Positions 1 through 13,466 of a stretch of DNA of 64,000 nucleotides are shown here, in pieces. The notes under the pieces are model-generated. The model searched no databases, was not told where the DNA came from, and saw nothing but the letters and a program-made list of their open reading frames with translations. Source of the DNA: Lepturacanthus savala (Eukaryota > Chordata > Actinopteri > Scombriformes > Trichiuridae). The stretch lies in contig CM060477.1 of the NCBI GenBank assembly GCA_030544235.1, forward strand, positions 983,934 to 1,047,933, read 5' to 3'. Numbering within the stretch: the stretch's first letter is position 1; each line of letters begins with the position of its first letter. Position numbers and translations under genes: made by a program.

Positions 1-780
1 GAATCATCCTCATCTCATCAGGTAAAAGCTGATGATCAATGAGGCACAAACACGACGTCCTAGACGGTTAGAAAACCTAGAAAAAGGAGAAAAATGGACG
101 TTTAAATGTAGAAATCTGGTGTGATTTCTGATTATAGCACAAAAGAAACACTCATAATACAGAAAAACACAAATATTAACACCAAAAACACTGATTTTAA
201 TACAAAAAGCACTGATTTTAATACAAAAAACACTGCTTTTAACACAAAAACACTGATTTTAATACAAAATTCTCTCAACTAAACTTTTTCCAAATAAACT
301 TTTTTGAAGAAAAATGTTTCTAAACTTTTTTCAGTGATTTTTTAAACTAAACTTCTAAGTATCAAACTAAACTAACTAAGCATCAAAATAAATTGATGGA
401 AACATGGAAAAAAAAACCCAAACCCTTATTTTTGGGTCTGAAAGCTTCATTTATTTATTATTTCCATCTTTTCCACCTTGAACTAAACTGGTTGTTGTTA
501 AATTCGACTGAAAACATCATTGATTAAAATCTGTGGTTTTTATATTTGTCCCTAAACAAAGAATAAAACTGCTGCTGAATGAACGTTTTCTTCTCTTTTA
601 TTTCATTTATTTGACCTTTAACCTGTGGTTCAGCCTTAAAGTTTAGATAAAATATAAAACACAGAACCTGACGTCTCTAATGAAGAACTTTTCAACAACT
701 ATGACAAGAGAGAAGCTGAAATCAGACCTTTATTAATTAGATAAGAGGAGAAACGAGGAGGAGACGAAAGGTCAACGATG
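1..780. other. AT-rich intergenic DNA, no gene seen
   Basis: AT-rich sequence with short A-runs and a few loose repeats of the type 'aacacaaaaacactgattttaa' around 175-270. I see no splice-consistent coding frame, RNA gene or recognisable transposon end. It may be the downstream flank of a gene outside the window. Confidence 0.5.
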
Positions 781-798
781 GAAAAGATGATGAGACAT

Positions 799-1092
799 AA
801 AGGAGGAGGAGGAGGAGGAGGAGGAGGTGGAGGAGGAGGAGGAGGTGCAGGATCCGACCAATCACAGCGCTGACAGACGATTCGTTAGCAGAAGTAATCA
901 AAGAAAAGCATCAGCTGCCACGGCCGCCATGATGGATTATTACCACATTCCCATTTGGTCCTCGTTCACCCGACGATTCCAGGAAGGAATCAGGAGGAGG
1001 AGCAGGAGGAGCAGCAGGAGGAGCAGGAGGAGGAGCAGGAGGAGGAGGAGGAGGAGCAGGAGGAGGAGGAGCAGCAGGAGGAGGAGGAGAAC
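799..1092. repeat. Two GGA-rich purine tracts around a short open frame
   Basis: Purine tracts made of gga/gca triplets lie at about 799-845 and 991-1092. Between them is a non-repetitive stretch with a Kozak-like gccgccATGATGG at about 925-937, followed by some 20 non-repetitive codons that run into the second tract as poly-Arg/Ser. The open frame continues only because a triplet repeat has no stops. I do not call it a gene. Confidence 0.7.
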
Positions 1093-1328
1093 AGCAGCTG
1101 ACTCCATTATCACTGACTCCATGAATACAGACTGTTGTGGTTCTGATCCAGATCAGCTGGTGTTTCTGTTGATCAGCTGATTGACGGTAGATTCACAGTG
1201 AAACTGATTTAAGAAGAAATGTTTGATTTTAACGAGTGAAAAGTTGTGTTTTAAGTTTCATGAGACATTGTTGGTGTTTGTTGAGGTGGGCGGAGCTTAT
1301 TTACTGTTACTGACAGTATACAGAGGAA

Positions 1329-2815
1329 CGAGGTTTAACTTAACGAGGTTTAACTTAACGAGGTTTAACTTAACGAGGTTTAACTTAACAAGGTTTAACT
1401 TAACGAGGTTTAACTTAACAAGGTTTAACTTAACGAGGTTTAACTTAACGAGGTTTAACTTAACGAGGTTTAACTTAACGAGGTTTAACTTAACGAGGTT
1501 TAACTTAACAAGGTTTAACTTAACGAGGTTTAAGTTAACGAGGTTTAACTTAACGAGGTTTAAGTTAACAAGGTTTAACTTAACGAGGTTTAAGTTAACA
1601 AGGTTTAAGTTAACGAGGTTTAACTTAATCAGGTTTAACTTAACAAGGTTTAACTTAACGAGGTTTAAGTTAACAAGGTTTAACTTAACGAGGTTTAAGT
1701 TAACAAGGTTTAAGTTAACGAGGTTTAACTTAATCAGGTTTAACTTAACAAGGTTTAACTTAACAAGGTTTAAGTTAACAAGGTTTAACTTAACAAGGTT
1801 TAACTTAACGAGGTTTAAGTTAACAAGGTTTAAGTTAACTAGGTTTAACTTAATCAGGTTTAAGTTAACAAGGTTTAAGTTAACAAGGTTTAACTTAACG
1901 AGGTTTAAGTTAACAAGGTTTAACTTAACGAGGTTTAAATTAACAAGGTTTAAGTTAACGAGGTTTAACTTAATCAGGTTTAACTTAACAAGGTTTAAGT
2001 TAACAAGGTTTAACTTAACAAGGTTTAAGTTAACAAGGTTTAACTTAACGAGGTTTAAGTTAACAAGGTTTAAGTTAACGAGGTTTAACTTAATCAGGTT
2101 TAACTTAACAAGGTTTAACTTAACGAGGTTTAAGTTAACAAGGTTTAACTTAACGAGGTTTAACTTAACGAGGTTTAAGTTAACAAGGTTTAAGTTAACG
2201 AGGTTTAACTTAATCAGGTTTAACTTAACAAGGTTTAAGTTAACAAGGTTTAACTTAACGAGGTTTAAGTTAACAAGGTTTAACTTAACGAGGTTTAAGT
2301 TAACAAGGTTTAAGTTAACGAGGTTTAACTTAATCAGGTTTAACTTAACAAGGTTTAACTTAACGAGGTTTAAGTTAACAAGGTTTAACTTAACAAGGTT
2401 TAACTTAACGAGGTTTAACTTAACAAGGTTTAAGTTAACAAGGTTTAAGTTAACAAGGTTTAACTTAACGAGGTTTAACTTAATGAGGTTTAAGTTAACA
2501 AGGTTTAACTTAACGAGGTTTAAGTTAACAAGGTTTAAGTTAACGAGGTTTAACTTAATCAGGTTTAAGTTAACAAGGTTTAAGTTAACATGGTTTCAGT
2601 TAATGAGGTTTAACTTAATGAGGTTTAAGTTAACGAGGTTTAACTTAATGAGGTTTAACTTAAAAGGTTTAAATCAACAAGGTTTAAGTTTAACAAGATT
2701 TAATTTAATGAGATTTAACTTAACAAGATTTAACTTAACGAGGTTTAACTTAACAAGGTTTAACCTAACAAGGTTTAACTTAACGAGGTTCAACTCAACT
2801 AAGTTAACAAGGTTA
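1329..2815. repeat. 15-bp minisatellite (about 99 units) with higher-order structure
   Basis: The unit is close to 'aggtttaacttaacg', with variants taagtta/taactta and acg/aca/atc. Because 15 is divisible by 3, the array is open for about 500 codons (an RFNLT-type pentapeptide), which is not evidence of a gene. The variant ending 'taatc' recurs at 1621, 1726, 1846, 1966, 2086, 2206 and 2326. These steps are 105 bp and then five of 120 bp, which shows an 8-unit higher-order repeat. The 3' end, about 2590-2815, is more degenerate. Confidence 0.95.
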
Positions 2816-3057
2816 TTTACAAGGTTAATTTGTAAAAACGTAAGCGTAAATGAAGAAGAGGAGACTCCGGTCTGAAGGAAACTGTTTGTTCTGATCTGTA
2901 AATTAGAAAAAATCTTCCTGTAAAACGACAAAAGGAAAAAAGACATTTTCACCTCAACAGCTACGACGTCATTAAAAAAACTAGAGAAGAAAACCTGAAA
3001 AGAGTTTTCATCAAAGAATCACAGCTACACAAAATTAATCTGCTGCAAGGTATTAAA

Positions 3058-4235
3058 GAGGAGGAGGAGGAGGAGCAGGAGGTGGAGGAGGTGGAGGAGG
3101 AGGAAGAGGAGGAGAAGGAGGAGCAGGAGGAAGAGGAGGAGGAGGAGGAGGAGGAGGAGGAGGTGGAGGAGCAGGAGGAGTAGGAAGAGGAGGAGGAGGA
3201 GGAGCAGGAGGAGGAGGTGGAGCAGGAAGGGGAGGAGGAGGAGGAGGAGGAGGAGAAGCAGGAGGAGGAGGAGGAGGAGAAGCAGGAGGAGGAGGAGGAA
3301 GAGGAGGAGAAGGAGGAGGAGGAGGAGCAGGAAGAGGAGGAGGAGCAGGAGGAGGAGGAAGAGGAGGAGAAGGAGGAAGAGGAGGAGGAGGAGGAGGAGG
3401 AAGAGGAGGTGGAGGAGCAGGAGGAGGTGGAGGAGGAAGAGGAGGTGGAGGAGGAGAAGCAGGAGAAGCAGGAGGAGGAGGTGGAGGAGCAGGAGGAGGA
3501 GAAGCAGGAGGAGGAGGAGCAGGAGGAGGAGGAAGAGGAGGTGGAGGAGCAGGAGGAGGAGGAGGAGCAGGAGGAGGAGGAAGAGGAGGTGGAGGAGCAG
3601 GAGGAGGAGGAGGAGGAAGAGGAGGAGGTGGAGGAGCAGGAAGAGGAGGAGAAGGAGAAGCAGGAGAAGGAGGAGGAGAAGCAGGAGAAGGAGGAGGAGG
3701 AGAAGGAGGAGCAGGAGGAAGAGGAGGAGGAGGAGGAGGAGGAGGAGGAGGAGGTGGAGGAGCAGGAGGAGTAGGAAGAGGAGGAGGAGGAGGAGCAGGA
3801 GGAGGAGGTGGAGCAGGAAGGGGAGGAGGAGGAGGAGGAGGAGGAGAAGCAGGAGGAGGAGGAGGAGGAGAAGCAGGAGGAGGAGGAGGAAGAGGAGGAG
3901 AAGGAGGAGGAGGAGGAGCAGGAAGAGGAGGAGGAGCAGGAGGAGGAGGAAGAGGAGGAGAAGGAGGAAGAGGAGGAGGAGGAGGAGGAGGAAGAGGAGG
4001 TGGAGGAGCAGGAGGAGGTGGAGGAGGAAGAGGAGGTGGAGGAGGAGAAGCAGGAGAAGCAGGAGGAGGAGGTGGAGGAGCAGGAGGAGGAGAAGCAGGA
4101 GGAGGAGGAGCAGGAGGAGGAGGAAGAGGAGGTGGAGGAGCAGGAGGAGGAGGAGGAGCAGGAGGAGGAGGAAGAGGAGGTGGAGGAGCAGGAGGAGGAG
4201 GAGCAGGAGGAGGAGGAGCAGGAGGAGGAGGAGGT
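3058..4235. repeat. GGA-rich polypurine array containing a 591-bp tandem duplication
   Basis: Almost entirely gga/gaa/gca/ggt triplets. A distinctive segment reading 'gagcaggaaggggagg' occurs near 3220 and again near 3811, and the surrounding variant pattern repeats at the same 591-bp offset. The array is therefore a duplicated block and not just simple-repeat expansion. All the long Glu-rich (+), Pro-rich and Ser-rich (-) frames here come from the triplet repeat. Confidence 0.93.
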
Positions 4236-4568
4236 AAATCCAATCTCAGCAGGAGCAGAACGACAGAGCAGAAATAATGAGGTGATATTTGACAGGTTGA
4301 GAAAAAGATGAAGAGAAAATTGAGAAGAAAATGGAGAAAAGTGAAGCGATAAAGGAAGAAGGAGAAACGAGAACAAAGAATCAAACAGTAATTATGATGA
4401 ACAGAGAAACCTGCTGGACACCAGGAATTAGGTCTGGGGCTTTTATTTTGAAAGGAGATCATAGACCATCTAGATAAGAAGCTGCAGTGGGACTTTTACT
4501 TTGAAATAAGACTACAGAGCATCTCTGAAAATGAATTAAAACACCTCAGTGTGAGTTCAGCTGTCATG

Positions 4569-4772
<204 letters not shown>

Positions 4773-4956
4773 TCCCAGCTGCTGGTTCTCTGCTGCCCTC
4801 CGCTGGTCAATAGCAGAATTTTTACAAAATAAATAATAATAAAGACATTTTACAAATATTTGTTTAATATTTTAATTTTCATTAATTGCTCGGTGAATGT
4901 TTTTGTTCTGATAAATATGATATGAAAACAGATCAAATCTGATTGGTCTGATGTTC

Positions 4957-5025
4957 TTAGCGGTTAGCAGTTAGCTGTTAGTGGTTAGCAGGTATCTGTT
5001 AGCAGTTAGCTGTTAGCACAGGTTA
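4957..5025. repeat. GTTAGC-type short tandem repeat
   Basis: Repeated 'gttagcagttagctgttag' motifs. Similar GTTAGC/GCTAAC/GCTAGC clusters occur at 18785-18855, 33138-33182 and 58868-58965. Such motifs are frequent in fish genomes. No function is inferred. Confidence 0.75.
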
Positions 5026-5074
5026 CCATGGTGATTTATCACAGTTAAAAGGGAGCTGGTGTTGGAAAATCTGA

Positions 5075-5081
5075 GAAACAG

Positions 5082-5134
<53 letters not shown>

Positions 5135-5259
5135 TTTCCCAGTGCTCAAAGGGGGAGCTGAGCCTCCAAAGTTATTTTGGGAGTCAGCTGCTGCTCCTGC
5201 TCCTCCTCCTCCTCCTCTCTTCTCTTCTTCACCTCCACTCCTTCTCTTCTCTGATCTGG
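5075..5259 (+). other. txlnb: Candidate 5' non-coding exon of txlnb
   Basis: The txlnb start codon lies just inside an internal exon (acceptor at 6686-6687, ATG at 6697), so at least one upstream non-coding exon is expected. A plausible donor 'gatctg|gtaagac' occurs at 5259/5260, after a pyrimidine-rich stretch and a (CA)n tract (about 5083-5131). 'ttaaaag' near 5045 could act as a TATA-like element. The 5' limit is a guess, and no coding sequence is present. Confidence 0.35.
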
Positions 5260-5459
5260 TAAGACTCTTCTTCATTATTATTATTTCTCATAATCTCTGG
5301 ACTCAGTAAAGTTGTTGTTTGTGTTGAATTCATGTTAATTAATTGTCAAAATGCAGCAATAAAAGTCTTTTAAAACTTTTACAGAGGGAAAAAATAACTT
5401 TTTTAAAAACTAAACTAAATGATCTGATAATTAGCTTCCATGTCTGTTTTTGTGTATAA

Positions 5460-5563
5460 TTTATTATTATTATTATTATTATTATTATAATTTACTGACT
5501 CAGAAAAACAGGGAAAGTTTCCATGACGACAGCGAGTGGAGCTCCATGGGTTGCTTTGTCATG

Positions 5564-5616
<53 letters not shown>
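5460..5616. repeat. (TTA)n and (TA)n microsatellites
   Basis: (TTA)n at about 5460-5490 and (TA)n at about 5577-5616, in the presumed first intron of txlnb. The rest of 5260-6687 holds a C-run near 5865-5882 and no coding signal. Confidence 0.85.
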
Positions 5617-5623
<7 letters not shown>

Positions 5624-6159
5624 ATTTATTGATTGATATAATATAGGATTAAACTATTTATATGATGAAAAACAAGTCCTGATGGAAACAAGTCCTGAAC
5701 TAATAACTGTATCACGCTCTTATTTTGAAACAGGAAGTTGTATCTGAACTCAGCTTTCTGTAGTTTATTTAAATATTTTAAGTGTTTTTTCATGTTTTTT
5801 TTCTTTTTTGTAATATATTTTATTCATATTTTCCGTTTCATCACACTGTAATAACATTTCATCACCCCCCCCCACCCCCCCCAGGCAACAAACAAACATC
5901 AATGCTGTTTTATTGGATCCACAGGAAATAATTCATGTTTCATTTTATTTTAAATATTTGATCCTGTTTGTGTCGTTCGTAACAGAAAAAACATCAGTTT
6001 CTATCAACAAGTAAAAATACAACGATGACTTGTTTATTCTGAGCTTGAAATTCAAGAAGAGCGACTGTGATTGGCTGAGATCAGCAGGGTGGGCGGAGCC
6101 TGATCTGTGTGTTGAGGAGGTGTGTGTGTGACATGAAGCAGGTAAACATGTGTCACTTA

Positions 6160-6242
6160 TTGTGTGTGTGTGTGTGTGCATGTGTGTGTGTGTGTGTGTG
6201 TGTGTGCGTGCGTGCGTGCGTGTGTGTGTGTGTGTGTGTGCG

Positions 6243-6275
<33 letters not shown>

Positions 6276-6338
6276 CTGTAACCAGCAGTTCTTCCATATT
6301 TGGATGCTCTCAGAATAGATGACAGAATAGACTACAAC

Positions 6339-6398
<60 letters not shown>
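6160..6398. repeat. (GT)n/(GC)n microsatellites
   Basis: Interrupted GT/GC array at about 6160-6275 and a purer (GT)n at about 6341-6398, in the presumed first intron of txlnb. Confidence 0.9.
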
Positions 6399-6399
<1 letters not shown>

Positions 6400-6696
6400 C
6401 AGCTAAGTTTAACTTGAGATAAAATAGCAGCCATCGTCTTGTAGCTGAGGACAAACAGATACTGAATAAATACACAATAGTACTACACTTATATAGTATT
6501 ATATAACTATACTATTACACTACTGCATCATATACTACTACACTTTATTCTACTACTTTATATACTACTACATTACTACTACTAAATTAATTTAGAAACC
6601 TTCTATATTCTATTTCCTCCTGTTCAATCTGTAACTTTATATAATAAGTTCATTTATTTATATTCTGTGTCATTTCCTCCTGCTCAGCCTCTGGTG

Positions 6697-9315
6697 ATGG
6701 AGTCATCAGTAACAGCAGCTGAGGTCCTGGTTCCTCCTCAGCCAGACAGGATGTCCTCCTCCACTGATGCTGCTGATGATGGTAAAGCTGAAGTATCATC
6801 ATCATCATCATCATCTTCATCATCTTCATCCTTCCTGGACCCGATGGAGGAGTTCAGCCGACGGCTGCAGAACATCATCAGCTGCTACGGATCAGCTGCA
6901 GGACTGATGCAGCAACAGGTGACGTCTACCTGAAGCTCTGATGAAGCTCTGATGGAGCTGTGATGAAGCTCTGATGGAGCTCTGATGATGCTCTGATGGA
7001 GCTGTGATGGAGCTCTGATGATGCTCTGATGATGCTCTGATGATGCTCTGATGGAGCTCTGATGAAGCTCTGATGATGCTCTGATGAAGCTCTGATGATG
7101 CTCTGATGGAGCTCTGATGATGCTCTGATGAAGCTCTGATGATGCTCTGATGGAGCTCTGATGAAGCTGTGATGAAGCTCTGATGAAGCTCTGATGAAGC
7201 TCTGATGAAGCTCTGATGGAGCTCTGATGGAGCTCTGATGGAGCTCTGATGAAGCTCTGATGATGCTCTGATGAAGCTGTGATGAAGCTGTGATGAAGCT
7301 CTGATGAAGCTCTGATGGAGCTCTGATGGAGCTGTGATGAAGCTCTGATGGAGCTCTGATGATGCTCTGATGAAGCTCTGATGATGCTCTGATGAAGCTG
7401 TGATGAAGCTGTGATGAAGCTGTGATGGAGCTGTGATGGAGCTGTGATGGAGCTGTGATGGAGCTGTGATGGAGCTCATTTAGATCAAATATCAAACACA
7501 TGGCATGAATTAACGTTTTTCTGTGTGTGTGTATTGTTAACGTTGTTAACTCCCTGTGACAGACTGTGATGGAGCTGGAGAAAACCAAGGAGGCTGAGGA
7601 TGACGTCACCGTTACCATGGAGACGGGTAAGAATAAAAGTCCATTCAGTTCTATTCATGATGTAGTTGAATTAAAATCTGAAAAATGACTAAAATATCTC
7701 TGATAATATCTGTTAATATCTCTATTAATATCTCTGCTAATCTCTGTTAATATCTCTGTTAATATCTCTGTTAATCTCTATTAATATCTCTGTTAATCTC
7801 TATTAATATCTCTGTTAATATCTCTGTTAATCTCTATTAATATCTCTGTTAATATCTCTATTAATATCTCTGCTAATCTCTGTTAATATCTCTGTTAATA
7901 TCTCTGTTAATCTCTATTAATATCTCTGTTAATATCTCTGTTAATCTCTATTAATATCTCTGTTAATCTCTATTAATATCTCTGTTAATCTCTATTAATA
8001 TCTCTGTTAATATCTCTGTTAATCTCTATTAATATCTCTGTTAATCTCTATTAATATCTCTGTTAATCTCTATTAATATCTCTGTTAATCTCTATTAATA
8101 TCTCTGTTAATATCTCTGTTAATCTCTATTAATATCTCTGTTAATCTCTATTAATATCTCTGTTAATCTCTGTTAATATCTCTGTTAATCTCTATTAATA
8201 TCTCTGTTAATATCTCTGTTAATATCTCTGTTAATCTCTATTAATATCTCTGTTAATCTCTATTAATATCTCTGTTAATCTCTGTTAATATCTCTGTTAA
8301 TATCTCTGTTAATCTCTATTTATATCTCTGTTAATCTCTATTAATATCTCTATTAATATCTCTGTTAATCTCTATTAATATCTCTGTTAATCTCTGTTAA
8401 TATCTCTGTTAATATCTCTGTTAATCTCTATTTATATCTCTGTTAATCTCTATTAATATCTCTATTAATATCTCTGTTAATCTCTATTAATATCTCTGTT
8501 AATCTCTATTAATATCTCTGTTAATATCTCTGTTAATCTCTATTAATATCTCTGTTAATCTCTGTTAATATCTCTGTTAATATCTCTGTTAATCTCTCGA
8601 TTAATATCTCTGTTAATCTTGATTAATATCTCTGTTAATCTCTGTTAATCTCTATTATTATCTCTGTTAATCTCTCGATTAATATCTCTGTTAATCTCGA
8701 TTAATATCTCTGTTAATCTCTGTTAATATCTCGATTAATATCTCTGTTAATCTCTGTTAATATCTCGATTAATATCTCTGTTAATCTCTGTTAATATCTC
8801 TATTAATATCTCTGTTAATCTCTATTCTCTCCATGGTTTTCTGTCAGAGGTCTGTGCCGTCATGCAGAGTCTGAACCAGAGTTCGTCAGCAGAGCAGCAG
8901 CTGGAGGACATGGTCAGAAAATACGCTGAGACGGTGAGAAAAACAACAACAACAACATTTACTGTGGATGCTGAGACTTCTACAGACCAGATGATGTTTT
9001 CACCTCTAAAACTACAGAGAAGTAGAACTACAACTTTAATGAAGGGTTCTATTTCTATAAGAGGATGAGAAGCTGGAACTCTGTGACTTTAAATTACTGT
9101 TAAACATGAGCAGCTATTTTCTATAAATAGAAATTATACTGTCACAGCTTGTTTTATATAATAAACTCAGTGTTATTATAACAATTAAAGAGTTCATATT
9201 AACAATAGTAGTGTAGTAAAGTTATATCAACACTAGTAATGTTAAAATAAACTCTTTAAATGGTAAAATTAGGCTTTCTGGCTTTCTGTGGACCTTCATA
9301 CTGAACATGTGTCTT

Positions 9316-9370
<55 letters not shown>

Positions 9371-12300
9371 CCATCCTCCCAGGTCATCCGCAGGCGTCGG
9401 GACCTCCAGGTGTTATCCGTCCTGCAGCAGCAGTGCAGCAGCAGCGCTGCAGCTCGTAGTGAACTGGAGTCTCTGGTCCTGGAGCTGCAGAGCTACTACA
9501 GACAGATCAGGGTAGGAAACACTGAATAACTGATGTGGTGAATCCACAGACAGGAGCAGCTGTTCTAACATGTACAGACCAGTCTGATACCTGCTGCTGA
9601 TATTTCTGGAACTAGAATCTCTTATATTCATGTGTATGAGCTTTGTCATCACAGATATCTACAGCTGAATTATAGGATCTATAGGTTGTTACAGATATCT
9701 CTATATGTTGTTATAGATATCTCTATATGTTGTTACAGATATCTCTATATGTTGTTACAGATATCTCTATATGTTGTTATAGATATCTCTATAGGTTGTT
9801 ACAGATATCTCTATATGTTGTTACAGATATCTCTATATGTTGTTACAGATATCTCTATATGTTGTTACAGATATCTCTATATGTTGTTATACATATCTCT
9901 ATATGTTGTTATACATATCTCTATATGTTGTTACAGATATCTCTATAGGTTGTTATAGATATCTCTATAGGTTATTACAGATATCTCTATAGGTTGTTAT
10001 AGATATCTCTATATGTTGTTATAGATATCTCTATATGTTGTTATAGATATCTCTATATGTTGTTACAGATATCTCTATATGTTGTTATAGATATCTCTAT
10101 ATGTTGTTACAGATATCTCTATAGGTTGTTATAGATATCTCTATATGTTGTTATAGATATCTCTATATGTTGTTACAGATATCCCTATATGTTGTTACAG
10201 ATATCTCTATATGTTGTTATAGATATCCCTATAGGTTGTTATAGATATCTCTATATGTTGTTATACATATCTCTATATGTTGTTACAGATATCTCTATAG
10301 GTTGTTATAGATATCTCTATAGGTTATTACAGATATCTCTATATGTTGTTACAGATATCTCTATATGTTGTTATAGATATCTCTATAGGTTGTTATAGAT
10401 ATCTCTATATGTTGTTATACATATCTCTATAGGTTGTTATAGATATCTCTATATGTTGTTATAGATATCTCTATATGTTGTTATAGATATCTCTATATGT
10501 TGTTACAGATATCTCTATAGGTTGTTACAGATATCTCTATATGTTGTTATAGATATCTCTATATGTTGTTATAGATATCTCTATAGGTTGTTATAGATAT
10601 CTCTATATGTTGTTATACATATCTCTATAGGTTGTTATAGATATCTCTATATGTTGTTACAGATATCTCTATAGGTTGTTACAGATATCTCTATATGTTG
10701 TTATAGATATCTCTATATGTTGTTACAGATATCTCTATATGTTGTTACAGATATCTCTATAGGTTGTTACAGATATCTCTATATGTTGTTATAGATATCT
10801 CTATATGTTGTTACAGATATCTCTATATGTTGTTACAGATATCTCTATAGGTTGTTACAGATATCTCTATATGTTGTTACAGATATCTCTATATGTTGTT
10901 ACTGATATCTCTATATGTTGTTACAGATATCTCTATATGTTGTTACAGATATCTCTATAGGTTGTTATAGATATCTCTATAGGTTGTTACAGATATCTCT
11001 ATATGTTGTTACAGATATCTCTATATGTTGTTACTGATATCTCTATATGTTGTTACAGATATCTCTATATGTTGTTACAGATATCTCTATAGGTTGTTAT
11101 AGATATCTCTATAGGTTGTTACAGATATCTCTATATGTTGTTACAGATATCTCTATATGTTGTTACTGATATCTCTATATGTTGTTACAGATATCTCTAT
11201 AGGTTGTTACAGATATCTCTATAGGTTGTTACAGATATCTCTATATGTTGTTACAGATATCTCTATATAGTGTTACAGATATCTCTATATGTTGTTACAG
11301 ATATCTCTATAGGTTGTTACAGATATCTCTATATGTTGTTACTGATATCTCTGGTCATTATTTTATGATAATACATCCTCTATCAACCTTTTATTCTTCC
11401 AGTAAACTGACCCTGGGTTCTCCTCCGTATTGGAACAGTTGCAGCAGTGAACCTCCACCTTTTATCCTCTACAGCAGTGATCGTTCTCTGTTGAAACGTG
11501 TTTTCGTCGCCCCCTGCAGGAGGAGACGCTGCAGAGCTGCCGTGAGGACGAGAGGAAGCGTGAGGAGATCAGCAGCCACTTCCAGACCACGCTGGCTGAA
11601 ATCCAGGATCAGATCCAGCAGCACAGCAGCAGAAACTCCAAACTCTGCCTGGAGAACAGCAACCTGACGGAGAAGCTGGAGAACCTCATGCTGCAGTGTG
11701 AGATGAGGGAGCAGGTGAGGAGGTCAAAGGTCAAAAATCCCCCAAAAGAAGAGAAAACCTCAGCTACATCACTAAATAAAGTGTTTTTATTAAAGTACTA
11801 ATCTTTTTACTACTTTATTTTACCAATAATCCGCTGGTTGAGCTGTAAATCAGTGAAATGTCCCTTTAATGCTGTGAAACTCCATTTAAAGGTGTAGAAA
11901 CTCAGCTTCTGTCTCCTCAGAGTCTGGAGAAGATCAACAAACATCGTGATCTGCAGCAGAAACTGACCGAGGCTAAACTCCAACAGGCCAATGCTCTGCT
12001 GGCCGACGCCCAGGAGAAGCACAAGAGGGAGAAGGAATACGTGAGTTCATGAGGAGAAACTTTATTATCAGTGTCTGTTGGAAACAAAACTTTATTATCA
12101 GTGTCTGTTGGAAACAAAACTTTATTATCAGTGTCTGTTAGGAAAAAAAACTTTATTATCAGTGTCTGTGAGAAAAAAAAACTTTATTATCAGTGTCTGT
12201 TAGAAAAAAAACTTTATTATCAGTGTCTGTTAGAAACAAAACTTTATTATCTGTGTCTGTTGGAAACAAAACTTTATTATCAGTGTCTGTTAGGAAAAAA

Positions 12301-13371
12301 AACTTTATTATCAGTGTCTGTTAGTTTAAAACATGAGAATAAACTTTATTATCAGTGTCTGTGAGATTAAAACTTTATTATCAGTGTCTGTTAGAAAAAA
12401 AACTTTATTATCAGTGTCTGTTAGGAAAAAAAACTTTATTATCAGTGTCTGTTAGAAAAAAAAACTTTATTATCAGTGTCTGTAACATTAAAACATGAGA
12501 ATAAACTTTATTATAAACTTTAATAACATGAGAATAAACTTTATTATCAGTGAAAATCAGGCTGGAGACGCAGGAAAACTCTGTTTCTGGTTCAGTTACT
12601 GAGATAAACTGACAAATAAGTAGATGCTGTAATAGATAAAACACTGATTAAAACATATAAATGTAAACTGTAATATTAAAGCATCAAATCATAACCTATT
12701 ATAACATGTTTTCATGTATTTGCACCAAATTAAACAACATAAACATAAATTATAACGTGTAAAATCAAATTAAAACATATAAATGTCACATAAACAGTTA
12801 AAAGCTGTTAGATAATTAAACTATAATTAAAACAGTTTATGTCACTCTTTGCATTCATGTCATAATTTCCTTCATATCTTATAATCTGTGTTGATAAGTT
12901 TGTTTTTATAACATATAAAGTTATAATAATCAATTAATCTCTGTTGTATTTACAGTATTAGATGATTAACTGTGATTTAAGGTCAAAAACACAAGATAAA
13001 ATGTCCAAATTTGATCTAAAAAGTCATAAATATGAGATTAAAAGTCAAAAATATGAGGCAAAATGTCCAAATTTGAGCTAGAATTTCAAAAATATGTGAT
13101 TCAAATTTAAAAATTTGATCTAAAATGTCAAAAATATGAGATAAAATGTCATTTAATCTCTGTTGTATTTACAGTATTAGATGATTAACTGTGATTTATT
13201 TCATTCCGTTTATTTTATTCTGCTTATTTAAATGTTTTGTCTTGATTTCATTAATTAAATCTGGTTTTATTTATACTAAAACAGACAGAATTAAATAAAC
13301 TTTCAGTGTGAAGCTGGTTTTCTAGATGAATTCTGTCTGATTCCTGTTTATTCTGATGCTCAGAGCTGTGG

Positions 13372-13466
<95 letters not shown>

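Noticed and set aside
1223..2875. 550-codon open frame of RFNLT repeats
   Set aside because: Produced by a 15-bp stop-free minisatellite. It is open simply because 15 is divisible by 3, and no non-repetitive domain or splice context supports it.
2961..4462. Long Ser-, Pro- and Glu-rich open frames on both strands
   Set aside because: All are readings of one GGA-type triplet array. Several frames are open at once, as expected for a repeat.
6937..7479. Possible hammerhead ribozyme or box C/D snoRNA cluster (ctgatga repeated)
   Set aside because: The CUGAUGA string recurs as part of an 11-bp repeat, but there is no GAAA partner, no paired stems, and no terminal stem or D-box spacing.
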